Source of the DNA: Neoarius graeffei
Lineage: Eukaryota; Chordata; Actinopteri; Siluriformes; Ariidae
Length of the DNA stretch: 64,000 nucleotides
NCBI RefSeq assembly: GCF_027579695.1
Contig: NC_083592.1
Location: 30,523,961-30,587,960 of the forward strand
Direction of reading: 5' to 3'
Each line of letters starts with the position of its first letter. Within the stretch, counting starts at the first letter, position 1. Below, in pieces: positions 23,567 through 32,628 of this stretch. The position numbers and the translations under genes were made by a program. The notes beneath the pieces are model-generated. The model was not told the DNA's origin. It did no database searches and saw only the letters and a list, made by a program, of their open reading frames with translations.

Positions 23567-25985
23567 GGACCCATGGAGGGCGAGATACAGTAAAGAATAA
23601 GAAAGTAATCACCTGCTTGCGTAGTGAATGGTGTAACATGGTGACAAATTATCACATGGGTCAAGTCATTCATGGATGTCTTAAGAAGTTTTAACTGACC
23701 ACGGTTCACTTGGTTTGGTTTCCAATAGACACTGTTCTGAAGCTCCAGGAAACGTAAACAAAACAAAAAGGCTCTTTCTCTTTTTAGGGAAGTCCCTGTT
23801 TCTCATTTAGTCACCATCAAGGTTGTGTGTCGCACTTAATTCTAAGAACTATAAAACCTCTCACTTCTGTAAAACACTCAGCAGGCGTCTGTGTGTTTTA
23901 GATGACGCACAAAGCGTTAATTTATGTTCACTTCCTATCCACCTGCATGAAAATGATGCTCGAGTGCATGAGGCTAAGGCTAAGTTCACACTGCAGGCTG
24001 AAGTGACTCAAATCCGATCTTTTCGCCCATATGTGACCTGTATCCGATCTTTTATTGACAATATGAACGACACAGATCCGATTTTTTCAAATCCGACCCA
24101 GACCGTTTGGATATGTGGTCCTAATTCCGATTCCTATCCGCTCTTTTCATATGCGACTTCAGTCTGAACCGCCAGGTCGCATTCATCCGACTTACACGTC
24201 ATCAACAAGCCACAAACGTCACTATTCTGCGCTGAAGTAGGCGGCGGGTCTCTCAAAAAAAGTTACAACAACATGGCGCATAATCACGGGCGCAGATAGA
24301 GGGTGGGACTTGTCCCACCCAGATTTAAATTCACCTCGTTAGGTCCCCCCCACTTATAGGGAGGAAAAAACGTCTATGCTGTCTTTCTTTGCATAAGGCA
24401 AACCTCAAGGAAAAATCAAAAGACTAATTACCATTCGGTTTATTGAGGTGCACAGCAGTGTATACATAGTTGCAACAACTCACATAAAACAAAGACTGAT
24501 ATTCGGTTGGTTGAGCTGCGCAGACTGCACAGGTTGCGAGCTCGAGCTTGGTTGCTATGGTAACCCACAACAAGTTTGACAGGCATATCGGGGTTGGGGT
24601 TGGTTTGCTGGCAGCTTTGTCCCCCCCCCAGTTTTTTGTCCCCCCCAGTTCAAAAAACGTATCTGCGCCCCTGCGCATGACATCAATGCGAGGGACGCTT
24701 CGGGCTGTGAAGGTTCTGAATCTTCTCAATGGAAGGACGCAGAGGTTAGGGAGCTGATTTCCATTTGGGGGGATACAGCTATTCAAGCTAGATTGGATGG
24801 GTCATACCGCAACCGGGCGGTTTTACTTCCGTAAACACTGGCCATGCTCACTGCGTGTGACGTCATCGTATCCTGCAATGCGCATGCGGAACACTTTTAG
24901 GTCGCTTTTCGTTCATACTGAGGATCACATACAAGTCGCAGCTGGGATAGGCTCCAGCTTGCCTGCGACCCTGTAGAAGGATAAAGCGGCTAGAGATAAT
25001 GAGATGAGACGACATACAAGTCGCATATGTTTGTTAATGTGAACGACCTCACAAAAAAATCAGATTTCACAAAAAAATCGGAATTGAGCATTAAGCCTTG
25101 CAGTGTGAATGTAGCGTAAGTGTCCGTGCATGTGCTCTTTAACTAATCCGTTTAAATTTAACCCCCATTTATTTTACCGTTACCCATAATGCACTGCACC
25201 AGTTCAGAAATAAGTAAACAGGGAAAAAATATTTTTTTTTAAATCAGTATTCTATTTTTAGTATAAAAAAATCAGTATTCTGCAGTAGAGTTGTTAAGGT
25301 TTTATGTGCAATTCAAAGTGTGTTTTTGCATAATGCTGCCATGTTTTCATTTTCAGTAACACCCCTTCCCTCTTTGTTTTTTTTGTTCCTGTTCAGAATG
25401 AAGTAAAACGTATTGATTTTACCGAAGCTTTTCATTCTTTTGCTGTAAGTCAATATTTTCCCCCTTTTTTTTCCCTTTCATTTGCTCACTGTTTGCCTGT
25501 TCATAATTTAACTAATTATAAGAGGTGCTTCTTGCAGTTTAGCTGGTTATAATTTTACTTTTGAGTATTTATTTGTCTTTCAAAAAAAGTTAAGTTACAT
25601 GCATTAGCTTCTGCAAAATCATTGTTGTGCTTTTTTTTCTCTCTCTCCTCTTGCATGGTTCATTTGTTAGAATGTAGACTACAGTTTTATAGCTCTGTGT
25701 TGTATCATTTTATTAAAGTTTTATTAGATATTTCTTGTCGATGAAAAGTTTTGACTAAGTTTAGATGAAGAGTGGAATAAGACTGCTGTAGTAGTTAATA
25801 ACAGATTCAACATTTCAAGTACCCTAAACTCGATTCCTGTATGTCCTGCTTAGACGGCGAAAGACGATACGGCCTACACCCCGGTCAGCAGCAAATCGGA
25901 TGAGTCGCCCGAATCCCACAGCAGCCAGCCTCTGAAGAACGGCTCCTACATCGCCATGTCGCCAGTGGAGGCCCAGAAGTGTTGA
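6994..25985 (+). CDS. scarb2: Lysosome membrane protein 2 (LIMP-2), 13 coding exons
   Basis: LIMP-2 is a CD36-family lysosomal membrane glycoprotein; in mammals it carries beta-glucocerebrosidase to lysosomes. Coding exons: 6994-7113, 13636-13796, 14243-14390, 14522-14716, 15062-15153, 15411-15530, 17085-17263, 20492-20610, 20991-21064, 21149-21200, 21365-21517, 25397-25444 and 25854-25985. All junctions are GT-AG with matching phases, giving 530 residues against 478 in human. Visible features are an N-terminal membrane segment (about 7-28), FFNVTNPEE, MINGTDG, NQEEHETYLDINP, nine N-glycosylation sequons, four cysteines (278, 319, 325, 336) at the conserved luminal disulfide positions, and a C-terminal membrane segment (about 445-465). 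The NAGFC and GAPII-FPHFYQAD segments mark the LIMP-2 branch rather than SR-BI or CD36. The tail lacks the usual acidic dileucine signal. The start follows the family N-terminus: a short cytosolic head before the membrane segment. Which fish paralogue this is remains open. Confidence 0.93.
7701..7721 (+). other. Candidate G-quadruplex
   Basis: GGGTTGGGTGGGGTGGGGTG holds four runs of three or more G with one- or two-base loops, matching the canonical G4 pattern. It is on the sense strand of scarb2 intron 1, about 590 bases after exon 1. Confidence 0.5.
7826..7864. repeat. (GT)n microsatellite
   Basis: About 19 uninterrupted GT units in scarb2 intron 1. Confidence 0.95.
8169..8276. repeat. 29-bp tandem repeat, 3.7 copies
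   Basis: Three exact copies of a 29-base unit start at 8169, 8198 and 8227, with a partial copy from 8256. The unit begins caggctcgcgcccggaaaga and is CpG-rich, unlike the surrounding A/T-rich intron. There are no spacers between units. Confidence 0.9.
8457..8514. repeat. (TCTA)n microsatellite
   Basis: About 14 tandem TCTA units in scarb2 intron 1. Confidence 0.95.
11266..11421 (+). pseudogene. Harbinger-type transposase N-terminal fragment
   Basis: An intact 51-codon frame starts MDLEEPEVQVAVVGLAWTLL, has an acidic EEEE stretch, and ends RPVVRRRRQRP. An Arg-rich block at this point, normally followed by the transposase core, is typical of fish Harbinger transposases. Here a stop follows and no catalytic domain is present, so it cannot be an active transposase. 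The identification is inference from composition and context. Confidence 0.4.
11605..11972 (+). repeat. V-SINE, full length
   Basis: Complete head, centre and tail. It is flanked by the perfect 12-bp duplication ATGTACAAACTT (11593-11604 and 11973-11984), and it sits inside the Harbinger-like element. Confidence 0.9.
12090..12589 (-). pseudogene. MADF/Myb-like DNA-binding protein remnant
   Basis: From an ATG at 12589-12587 the frame gives MSAKKSRPKKGKGRQ. After a one-base frameshift comes a Pro/Glu/Ser-rich stretch containing PPSDTEDIPESQPQPEPEAQ, then a Lys run from a homopolymer. A stop follows, and then EMFEWLKANPVLYSQGMAG with YKDVQ. The WLKxNPxLYxxxxxxYKD pattern is the first part of a MADF/SANT-like domain such as that in the accessory protein of Harbinger elements, which helps the transposase bind DNA and enter the nucleus. 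Frameshifts and loss of the domain's second half mean it is dead. Confidence 0.5.
12743..13341. mobile_element. Nested terminal-repeat element rich in CTATATAG
   Basis: The left end CCCTTTGTCTGAAACCACTC is mirrored at the right, whose reverse complement reads CCCTGTGTCTGAAATCGCTC. Subterminal copies of ctatatag and tatatagtgaac follow on both sides. No coding sequence or clear target duplication is visible. It lies within the Harbinger-like element and is therefore younger. Confidence 0.6.
13797..14242 (+). other. scarb2: scarb2 intron 2
   Basis: A phase-2 intron. A nearer AG at 14182 would also keep the frame but would add 20 residues (VQFSVGSLNNYP...) absent from the family. The acceptor at 14242 gives TYR-EYRPREN, which aligns with the family without a gap, so I chose it. 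Confidence 0.75.
15531..17084 (+). other. scarb2: scarb2 intron 6, mostly one transposon
   Basis: A phase-2 intron of 1554 bases, of which 1260 are a terminal-repeat element (15801-17060). Only 24 bases separate the element from the exon 7 acceptor. Confidence 0.8.
15801..17060. mobile_element. Non-autonomous DNA transposon, TATA-flanked
   Basis: TGGGTCCGTCTCAGAAACTG at 15801-15820 is exactly mirrored at 17041-17060. Both ends are bordered by TATA (15797-15800 and 17061-17064), consistent with a TA or 4-bp duplication. About 1.26 kb, with no transposase. There is a short CpG-rich patch near 16250-16350. The superfamily is uncertain; a TA duplication would suit mariner-like elements. Confidence 0.75.
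17264..18568 (+). other. scarb2: scarb2 intron 7, first part
   Basis: The stretch 17440-18250 is more G+C-rich than its flanks and may be an old repeat. The longest frame in it (147 codons, minus strand, 17530-17973) has no motif I recognise. Nothing else is supportable here. Confidence 0.4.
18581..19659 (+). repeat. V-SINE split by a DNA transposon
   Basis: The SINE head and centre (18581-18822) resume as the tail at 19527-19659. The flanking duplication is atgctctgtgca (18569-18580) and atgctctatgca (19660-19671), one mismatch in 12. The break falls within the SINE word tctatgtgtcagcc. Confidence 0.85.
18823..19526. mobile_element. Terminal-repeat element inserted in a V-SINE
   Basis: The left end ggctacgtttacattagacc continues with gtatctg. 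The reverse complement of the right end reads tagcccatgtttacattaga followed by ccgtatcag, an imperfect inverted repeat of about 27 bases. There is no coding region. A 31-bp unit beginning gtgtattggtgttgctgtgt is present twice near 19408-19470. Because the host SINE is known, the insertion limits are precise to within a few bases. Confidence 0.75.
19672..20491 (+). other. scarb2: scarb2 intron 7, end part
   Basis: Contains a poly-C run with a (CA)n tract (20352-20397) and a long poly-T just before the exon 8 acceptor. No other feature seen. Confidence 0.6.
20611..20990 (+). other. scarb2: scarb2 intron 8, nothing recognised
   Basis: A phase-0 intron with no repeat or reading frame of note. 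Confidence 0.7.
24285..24673. mobile_element. Small non-autonomous hAT, nested
   Basis: The ends are CACGGGCGCAGATA (24285-24298) and TATCTGCGCCCCTG (24660-24673), matching at 13 of 14 positions when inverted. The 8-base flanks cgcataat (24277-24284) and cgcatgac (24674-24681) agree at six of eight, as for an old hAT duplication. It is 389 bases long with no transposase. Confidence 0.7.
24941..25011 (+). repeat. V-SINE tail, heavily 5'-truncated
   Basis: Only the last 71 bases of the SINE are present, flanked by the perfect 14-bp duplication ACATACAAGTCGCA (24927-24940 and 25012-25025). It is a textbook truncated target-primed insertion. Confidence 0.9.
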
Positions 25986-28900
25986 TAAAGATCACTGCGT
26001 GGCGTTCCCGCTGTGGGGATCCACTTGTGTGCCTCTCTCTCTTCCTCTCTTTACCTTTTGATTCTTTCTACTGTGCAACGCGTTCAGGCAGGTCAGCTCC
26101 CAGAAACACCGCGTTCGAACAAAACATCACTTCTTTCTTCGGGCGTCTTCGTCTTGATGGACCACCTCTCTTCTGCTGACGTTCTTTTTGCTGTTGAAGC
26201 ATGGCCTTCTCGACCTGCCGTATTTTTTTTTGACATGACAAAAATCGTACTGTTCAAAAACAGCGCTGTTTATCTAGTCACTTCCTCTGGGTCTACCAAC
26301 ACTGACACTACTGTTGACTAGACATAAAGTGAACAAACTGAGAACACCTGCTCGCCTTGTGGGACCGTATGCCCATGTGCATGTTCACCAGTCTATAGTT
26401 CCTGTTTTAAACCTGTTTTAACATAAGGCTGTGAACAGAGAGGGTGTTTGTTTTGCGTGAACACATCCAGGCTGCTAGCAGGAGCCATCTTGAACACCAG
26501 TGTTTGTTTAGGCATTGGTGAGGATCTTAGAACCTATGATATAAAAAGTTTATTGCCGCACTACCGTATTGAAGTCTGCTCGGACAGATTTCATATAACA
26601 AAGCTCGTTATTTGCCATATTTTAACATTTCTTGGAATACAAGGTGACCGTTATTGTTTCTCTTCAAAAAGTGTTTAAAAAGCTAAAAGGTGAAGGGCAG
26701 TTGTGTTCGTGTTTGTATCGGGTTTTATATGCAAGTATGTGTGGAAAGGCAGGCATGTTGGTGCTTGCGTAAATGTTAATCTCACTGCTGTGAGCTGATT
26801 TATTATTTATTATTATTTTTAAAAAGAGCAATGTGCTCTCTTAATTGTCATACAGTGCCAAGTAATGGTCACTACATTTCAAAGGTTATTTTGGATAAAT
26901 TTCCTATACGGTGCCATGCAGAATCAGTCATTTCGCTCGCTCACTCCTTCAGCCTCTGCCTGATTCAGAGAGTCTCGTCATCGTGCTGTGAAAATGAGCT
27001 TTCGTTCATCTTTTCTGAAAGAAAAGCAAGCTTACAAATCGCACAAGTGAGACTTGAACCTTCTCTTTGCCTTACACGTGTGAGTTTGCTGTGTGAAAGG
27101 GCTTCGTAATGTAGTAGCGTGAGACCGCCTTCTATCAAATCCAGTCTCTCGTTTAAACATCTGCAAGTCGTCGATCGAGACTTTGCGCCCTGTTTAAGGC
27201 GTCTAATCTCCAACTCGGAGAATGCACAACTAGATCAACCCCCTTTACTCAGCCAGTTGTTTACAGCCTCTTATCTCTAGTGACGCTCTGAGGGCTGACG
27301 ACGGAAAACTTCAGCAGTCAGGAGGAGTTCTGTACATTGTGTGCACATGATACTTCAGCTCAGTGAGGTTAATTAAGACCCAAGATAGATCTGGCACTTT
27401 GAAACACTATGTCCTGTTGATTTTGTTGCTGTTTTTTTTTTCCATGAGCTTTTAAACCCTGAGCAAATGCCATAAAGAGGGGAAGGAAAAGTGCACTTTT
27501 TCTTAAAAAAATAAAATCCTGCACATTTTCTGTAATTCAGTAACATGGTCCTCGCTTGTGTTTGAGAGATACTCATATGTCTGTTTTTTTTTTTCTCTCT
27601 TCTTCCCCTCCTCCCCTTCTCTATGTACTGATAGACAAGATCAAGTCTTGTTACTTCGAATACCATTTTCTGTTAACAAATGATCAAATGCAACACAGTT
27701 ATTATAAAAATAATTTCATATGTATTTGTGCAAAGTCTGATCAGTATGGAGCCGTAACATGCCAAATTTAATTTTTTTTTTTTTAATTTATTTATTTTTT
27801 TTTTTTTGGACTGCATTTTTCTTTAACAAATTGTGAATCAACCCCTAAGCTCAGATTTGGTATGTTAGTCTCCTTTTTTTTTCTTTTTTTCCCCTGTTTG
27901 TTGCCAGCAAGGCTTCTGTTTCATTGTTTTGTGTGAAACTGTTCAGACCTCTTTTTCATATGTTTCTTTTTCTCTTTTAGATTTGAAATTTTGAACTGGA
28001 AAAGAATAGCATTATGTATACGGACTGTTAGCACTATAGCTAGCTAGCAAACAAACCGAGGTGTGAGGAAAGTAACTGGAACATTTTAAGTGAACGCTGA
28101 TGGCCTTCTTGGTATACTTTTGTAGTTAAGAAGTACCCTTTCCAACAAAGGCCTTTATAAAAAGTATAAACTCAGTAAGCTGTGGACGAGTCTGCTGATC
28201 CTCAGGACCCCGAAGTGGAACGTTCCACTTGTCCTGACTTGAAATTTTAAGCTCTCCAACCTGAGCCATTTCCACACTCGACTGACTTTTGAGCCCGGAC
28301 CTTCTCATTGCTTCACTCAGCTGTAAACTCGACCAAAGATAACCTTCTAGATATGTGTCCCCCCCCCACCCTGTTTGTTTGCTTTCACAGATACAGCTGT
28401 CGTACCATCAATTTGCTAATTTGCAACACTCGAGAACAAAAGGCAAAAGAAAGTCAGCAAAGTATTATTTCCAGATCGTGCTAAGGGAGAGTACAGCGTT
28501 TATAACCGCTCTGACAACACTCAGTATTGTGTATTGACACAGCAATACATTGTGTAAAAAATATTTTTTGTAAAGCTAAAACAGTTTTGTATCCAAACAC
28601 TGTATCTTTGTTCAGAGATCTGTTCATTAACGGGACTTTTTGTATAGTATTGATTTTTTTTTTTTTTTTCCTTCCTAATCTCGCCCACATTTTTCTTTCT
28701 TCCCGCCTGACAGATTTATAACATGGTTCTGAGCGTCGTTCCACAATTGTGATGTTAACAGTGTACGTGTGATGTGTAAGTTCACTGGCAGTGATTGAGA
28801 AAGGCTCGTGGTGTCGGGATTTTGAGATTTGATGTCCTCCGGTACCACAAGTTTCTTAAGAAGCCACTGCACTGTTTTTTGTCCCATGTGGAGTGCCATA

Positions 28901-29350
28901 GGAAGGCTGAGTGTCTGAGTTTGGTTTAAAGCAGCTTGGTTTAAAGCCTTTGTGCCATATCAGGCACTAGAGAATTGAACCTTTTTATTTTAGTCCCTTA
29001 GATGAATGATGCCCTCCTTCAGGATGAAACTCGAGTGCCATTACTTCCTTGTTTACTGAGTTTTAGGAATTTTACTAAAACAGTGTAGCAGAATCAGTGT
29101 TTTTCGTCACCTGCATTTCAGTTCATCTTCCCCATGTGATGAAGGATGGATGGTTTCGAACATTTCATGATATGTGCTGCTGAAAAAGACAATCCACCCC
29201 ATATTAGGTGCAAGTTTTCTTTAAAAAAAAAGAGAGAATAATCTGAATTTAATTTTGAAAATTTACACTGCACAAATATTTCTGCAATACCTTTTTTATA
29301 AATATTTCTAGTGTTCTTTGCCAAAATAAAGCTGCATTTATTGCAAAAAT
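25986..29350 (+). other. scarb2: Probable scarb2 3'UTR
   Basis: These 3.4 kb after the stop contain no SINE, LINE or transposon I can recognise, in contrast to everything right of 29.4 kb. They end near the polyadenylation hexamer. A repeat-poor block like this is what a long 3'UTR would look like. Its extent is inferred, not shown. Confidence 0.5.
29325..29330 (+). terminator. scarb2: Polyadenylation signal AATAAA
   Basis: A canonical hexamer in ccaaaataaagctgc, followed about 20-40 bases later by a T/G-rich stretch (gacctgtctgagtcttctgt). It is the last AATAAA before the repeat-filled intergenic region, so it is a good candidate for the distal scarb2 cleavage site. Confidence 0.5.
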
Positions 29351-29411
29351 GACCTGTCTGAGTCTTCTGTTCCTGTTTTTGGAATTGATTTCTATTTTTC
29401 AGTGTCGGCAT

Positions 29412-29577
29412 TTAGGGTGTTTTCACACTTGGTCCCTTTCAGCCATCTAACCGAACTCAGATCGATGACTCGGCATTTTTTGCGCATATGAGTGTTCACA
29501 TATGCGCAAAAAATGCTGAGTCATCGATCTGAGTTCGGTTAGATGGCTGAAAGGGACCAAGTGTGAAAACACCCTTA
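29412..29577. mobile_element. Fold-back (palindromic) element with TTA duplication
   Basis: The 77-base arms 29414-29490 and 29499-29575 are complementary at 76 positions, with an 8-base loop (agtgttca). The ends GGGTGTTTTCACAC are flanked by TTA on both sides (29412-29414 and 29575-29577). A 3-bp TWA duplication points to a Harbinger-derived miniature element. Near-perfect arms imply a recent origin or recent arm correction. Confidence 0.8.
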
Positions 29578-29597
29578 GTCATTCTCCTTTTGTCATT

Positions 29598-30450
29598 TAG
29601 TCGAGGACCTGGCTTAGACATGTATGCACATAATTTAAGAGAGGATAACTCAACTGTTATAGGCTAATTTGACCTCAAGGAATAACGTGAGATGTGTGCC
29701 AAAATTACTATCCGGGGCAAACGGCCTGAAAATTACCAATCCAAGATGGCCGCCGGTATTATTATTATTATTATTGTGTTACTCTTCATGTTCCAATCCT
29801 GACCCTGGTTTACGTAACCCATAAACAGTAATGATGTGATGTTAAAAGTTGTATTGTTGGCTGTTAAACATTTAGGCTCTCAAGATATTGCTGCCTACTA
29901 AAGTAATGTTTTGTTTTGTATTTTTCACTTTAACTTACTATTATGATCAATGGAATGTTATGATTGAAAATTCAATTTCCTTATATTAATCAAATGCTTG
30001 CTTGCTTTCTTTTACTCTCCTAAATTATGTGCATAGGTCTCCCAATTTCATGATTTCATGTTTGAGGTAGGGTTATTCTGTTTTTCCTCATGTCTTCTGT
30101 GAAACTGCAATTTCGGCCTTTTTTTAACCTTGCCCTTGACCACAGCTTGTTTCCTTTTCCTTCAATCATGAAAATGATGTCACTAATGGATTCCCCATAC
30201 ACAAAAACCCATAAAATGAGGTATTGTACATACTTCTGTAGTGAGTGGTTCAAAAATTGATATTTTCAATATGGCTACCGGCAGCCATCTTGGACTGGTA
30301 ATTTTTGGCCTGTTTGCCCCGGATAGTGATTTTGGCACACATCTTAAGTTGTTCCTTGGGTTCAAATTATCCTATAACAGTTGAGTTATCCTCTCCTAAA
30401 TTATGTGCATACATATCTAACCCAGGTCCAAGACTAATTAGTAATTTTTT
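29598..30450. mobile_element. Long-terminal-inverted-repeat element, about 0.85 kb
   Basis: The left arm (about 29598-29757) and right arm (about 30281-30450) are inverted copies of about 160-170 bases with scattered differences. Matching words include ggataactcaactgttatag, gatgtgtgccaaaat and actatccggggcaaac. The ends are ttagtcgaggacctgg and the mirrored ttagtcttggacctgg. The middle is non-coding. The superfamily is unknown and no clear target duplication is seen. Confidence 0.75.
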
Positions 30451-30464
30451 AATTTGTGATGAGT

Positions 30465-30900
30465 GTTAGTGTTAGTTTTGAGGAGGAAGGTTGCAGCTTT
30501 AGAGTTTCGCATCCAGACTCTAGAGAGGATTAGTAAGAGTGAGAGCAGTGTAGTTTCTGTAGAGGAAAGGTCTGGATGCCCTAGGTAGAGTTAGTAATCC
30601 CCCAACTCTGACGTTAGAGCCCTCACAGCGGGGCGAATAGGTGATGACTCGGTGACATAATCGCAGAGCCAAAGCTACCACTGAGGCTTGTCTATGGGAA
30701 CACCACTTCTCTCTGCTTCACATGTCTAACAGGTTTGCTCTCCACAGTGAAGCACCCACTGAGAAACCTGAAAGAGTTTTGGTTATAGGAGACTATCTTG
30801 GATCACGTCAAATTAGCTAGGCCTTTAGGGGCACTAGCAGCTTTTGTTAGGTGTATACCAGGAGCCAGGGTGCTGGACATGGCAGATAATCTGCTATTAT
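30465..30900 (+). pseudogene. LINE ORF1 remnant (SGNH-hydrolase type)
   Basis: From 30728 the plus strand reads NRFALHSEAPTEKPERVLVI, then GDYLGSRQIS, then stops. The VLVIGDS-x-LR pattern after a KPERV stretch is the block-I region of the esterase-like (SGNH) domain found in ORF1 of CR1/L2-type LINEs. Here the serine has become Tyr (GDY), and in-frame stops follow. Confidence 0.5.
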
Positions 30901-31927
30901 AAAGCAATTTTTCCTCCTTTCTCAGTATAACGTGTAGCATAAAATATAGCATTTACCAAGAATTTGGGAAATTCCTCTGTAATATCTTTTCTCAATTAGG
31001 GTAATCACTAAAATTTCATACATGCAGGTCATCCAGGAACTGAGACTTTTGTTAAACAGATTTAAAAATGGATTAAATGTTTCCACACTATTAAGTGTGG
31101 ATTGTAAATGTGCACAATGAGACACATAAAATGATGTGTATACCTTAAAAAGTTTTTCAGGTTTACATGACGTGATGCCAAAGTGTCTAGTGGGTGGAGC
31201 TTAAAGACTTCAACGTTGCACAGTTTCAGCAAGTGAAATAACAATAACAGTGAAAAACTAGTGTAAAAAAAAGATACAGATGCAGTTTGTCCAAAAATAT
31301 GAAAAATAACTGATGTGACCAAAATAGCCTTTTTAGCTGAAAATCATTGCATTGTTTAAATGTTTGTGTATTATTTATAGTTTCTGTTTTTGTTGGCCAG
31401 CATTAAGATATCTTAACACAACAAATCACTAAGTAAATATTTTTTTCTTCAGAAAGTGCACTTCATGAAGAGAAAGATTAAGTATGAGTTAAGCAGTGCT
31501 TGTGTGGTCCAGCTTCAGCATCTTCTCATACAAACACAACTAAAAATCTTGTAGCCGGGGTCACATGTTAAGAGACTCTGATGTGTTTGTTAAAAAAGAT
31601 TCTGGTCAGAGAAGAAAAAGGGTTTTCAAATTGAGGGGGAATGCTTTGAATGTCACACAGAGTACTGTGTATGTGTACCAGTACTGGTCGTGCTTACAGC
31701 ATTAATTGTGCTTTATGTATTATTTACAGACAAAAGACCGTAAAAGCACTTTTGTGGACAATTTTATTCCATGAATTACCCGCAGGGACAGAACCAATGG
31801 GGAGCAGCCATTGCCGGCCGGAAGTGATGTACGTACAGTCATTGATTCCGGGTTATTGGGTGCGAATAAACAAGCAGTGTTCTGTGGGTCGAGATTCGAG
31901 GTGAAAGGAGGTGTTAAAGAACAAAAT
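30901..31927. other. Intergenic DNA, nothing recognised
   Basis: No coding sequence or clear repeat ends seen. Confidence 0.5.
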
Positions 31928-31955
31928 ATGGTTAGCGACTTTGATGAAATGGGTG

Positions 31956-31993
31956 TTAATGTAGTAGGCTAGTAGCCTAGCCTACTACATTAA
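31956..31993. repeat. 38-bp perfect palindrome with 4-base loop
   Basis: Arms of 17 bases, TTAATGTAGTAGGCTAG and CTAGCCTACTACATTAA, surround tagc. Confidence 0.9.
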
Positions 31994-32013
31994 GCAATAC
32001 TGGACAATGTGCA

Positions 32014-32394
32014 ATCTCATCTCATCTCATTATCTCTAGCCGCTTTATCCTGTTCTCCAGGGTTGCAGGCAAGCTGGAGCCTATCCCAGCTGACTACGGG
32101 CGAAAGGCGGGGTACACCCTGGACAAGTCGCCAGGTCATCACAGGGCTGACACATAGACACAGACAACCATTCACACTCACATTCACACCTACGGTCAAT
32201 TTAGAGTCACCAGTTAACCTAACCTGCATGTCTTTGGACTGTGGGGGAAACCGGAGCACCCGGAGGAAACCCACGCGGACACGGGGAGAACATGCAAACT
32301 CTGCACAGAAAGGCCCTCGCCAACCACGGGGCTCAAACCCGGACCTTCTTGCTGTGAGGCGACAGTGCTAACCACTACACCACTGTGCCACCCC
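32014..32394 (-). repeat. V-SINE, full length
   Basis: A complete copy in reverse orientation, flanked by the perfect 10-bp duplication ACAATGTGCA (32004-32013 and 32395-32404). Confidence 0.9.
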
Positions 32395-32404
32395 ACAATG
32401 TGCA

Positions 32405-32628
32405 GTATAAAGTGCAATATCTCTCCTGCTGGCCCCCCCTTCCCCCCTCCTCTTTTCCCCATATCTTATTCTTTTTATATTTGTATATGTAAAAAATTTA
32501 ATTTATCTAGAAGTTTTTTCTCTATTTTCTGTTTATCCTGTAATGATGCTGCTGGAATCTTAATTTCCCTGAGGGATCCCTCCCAAAGGGATCAATAAAG
32601 ATCTAATCTAATCTAATCTAATCTAACC
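32405..32628 (+). repeat. LINE 3' end with (TCTAA)n tail
   Basis: Ends tttccctgagggatc, cctcccaaagggatcaataa, agatctaatctaatctaatc. An AATAAA-like end followed by short tandem repeats is typical of a fish non-LTR element tail. Confidence 0.5.

Larger units (their letters stand above)
23975..25119. mobile_element. hAT-like element holding a hAT and a SINE
   Basis: The left end taaggctaagttcacactgc is mirrored at the right, whose reverse complement reads ttacgctacattcacactgc. Both are followed by AGGCT after an offset of one base. No exact 8-bp duplication is seen; a 7-base gtgcatg occurs near both ends (23964-23970 and 25126-25132) but not directly against them. The interior is non-coding apart from its two nested insertions. 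Confidence 0.6.
21518..25396 (+). other. scarb2: scarb2 intron 11 (3.9 kb)
   Basis: A phase-0 intron before the 48-base exon 12. 21518-23974 holds no gene I can support; 21690-23200 may be an old transposon, as it has poly-C/poly-A runs and stop-ridden frames. A (GA)n tract lies at 23533-23562. The nested element at 23975-25119 is listed separately. Confidence 0.6.

Noticed and set aside
24424-24786. 120-codon minus-strand frame in scarb2 intron 11
   Set aside because: It runs across the end of a non-autonomous hAT element into the surrounding element and has no known motif.
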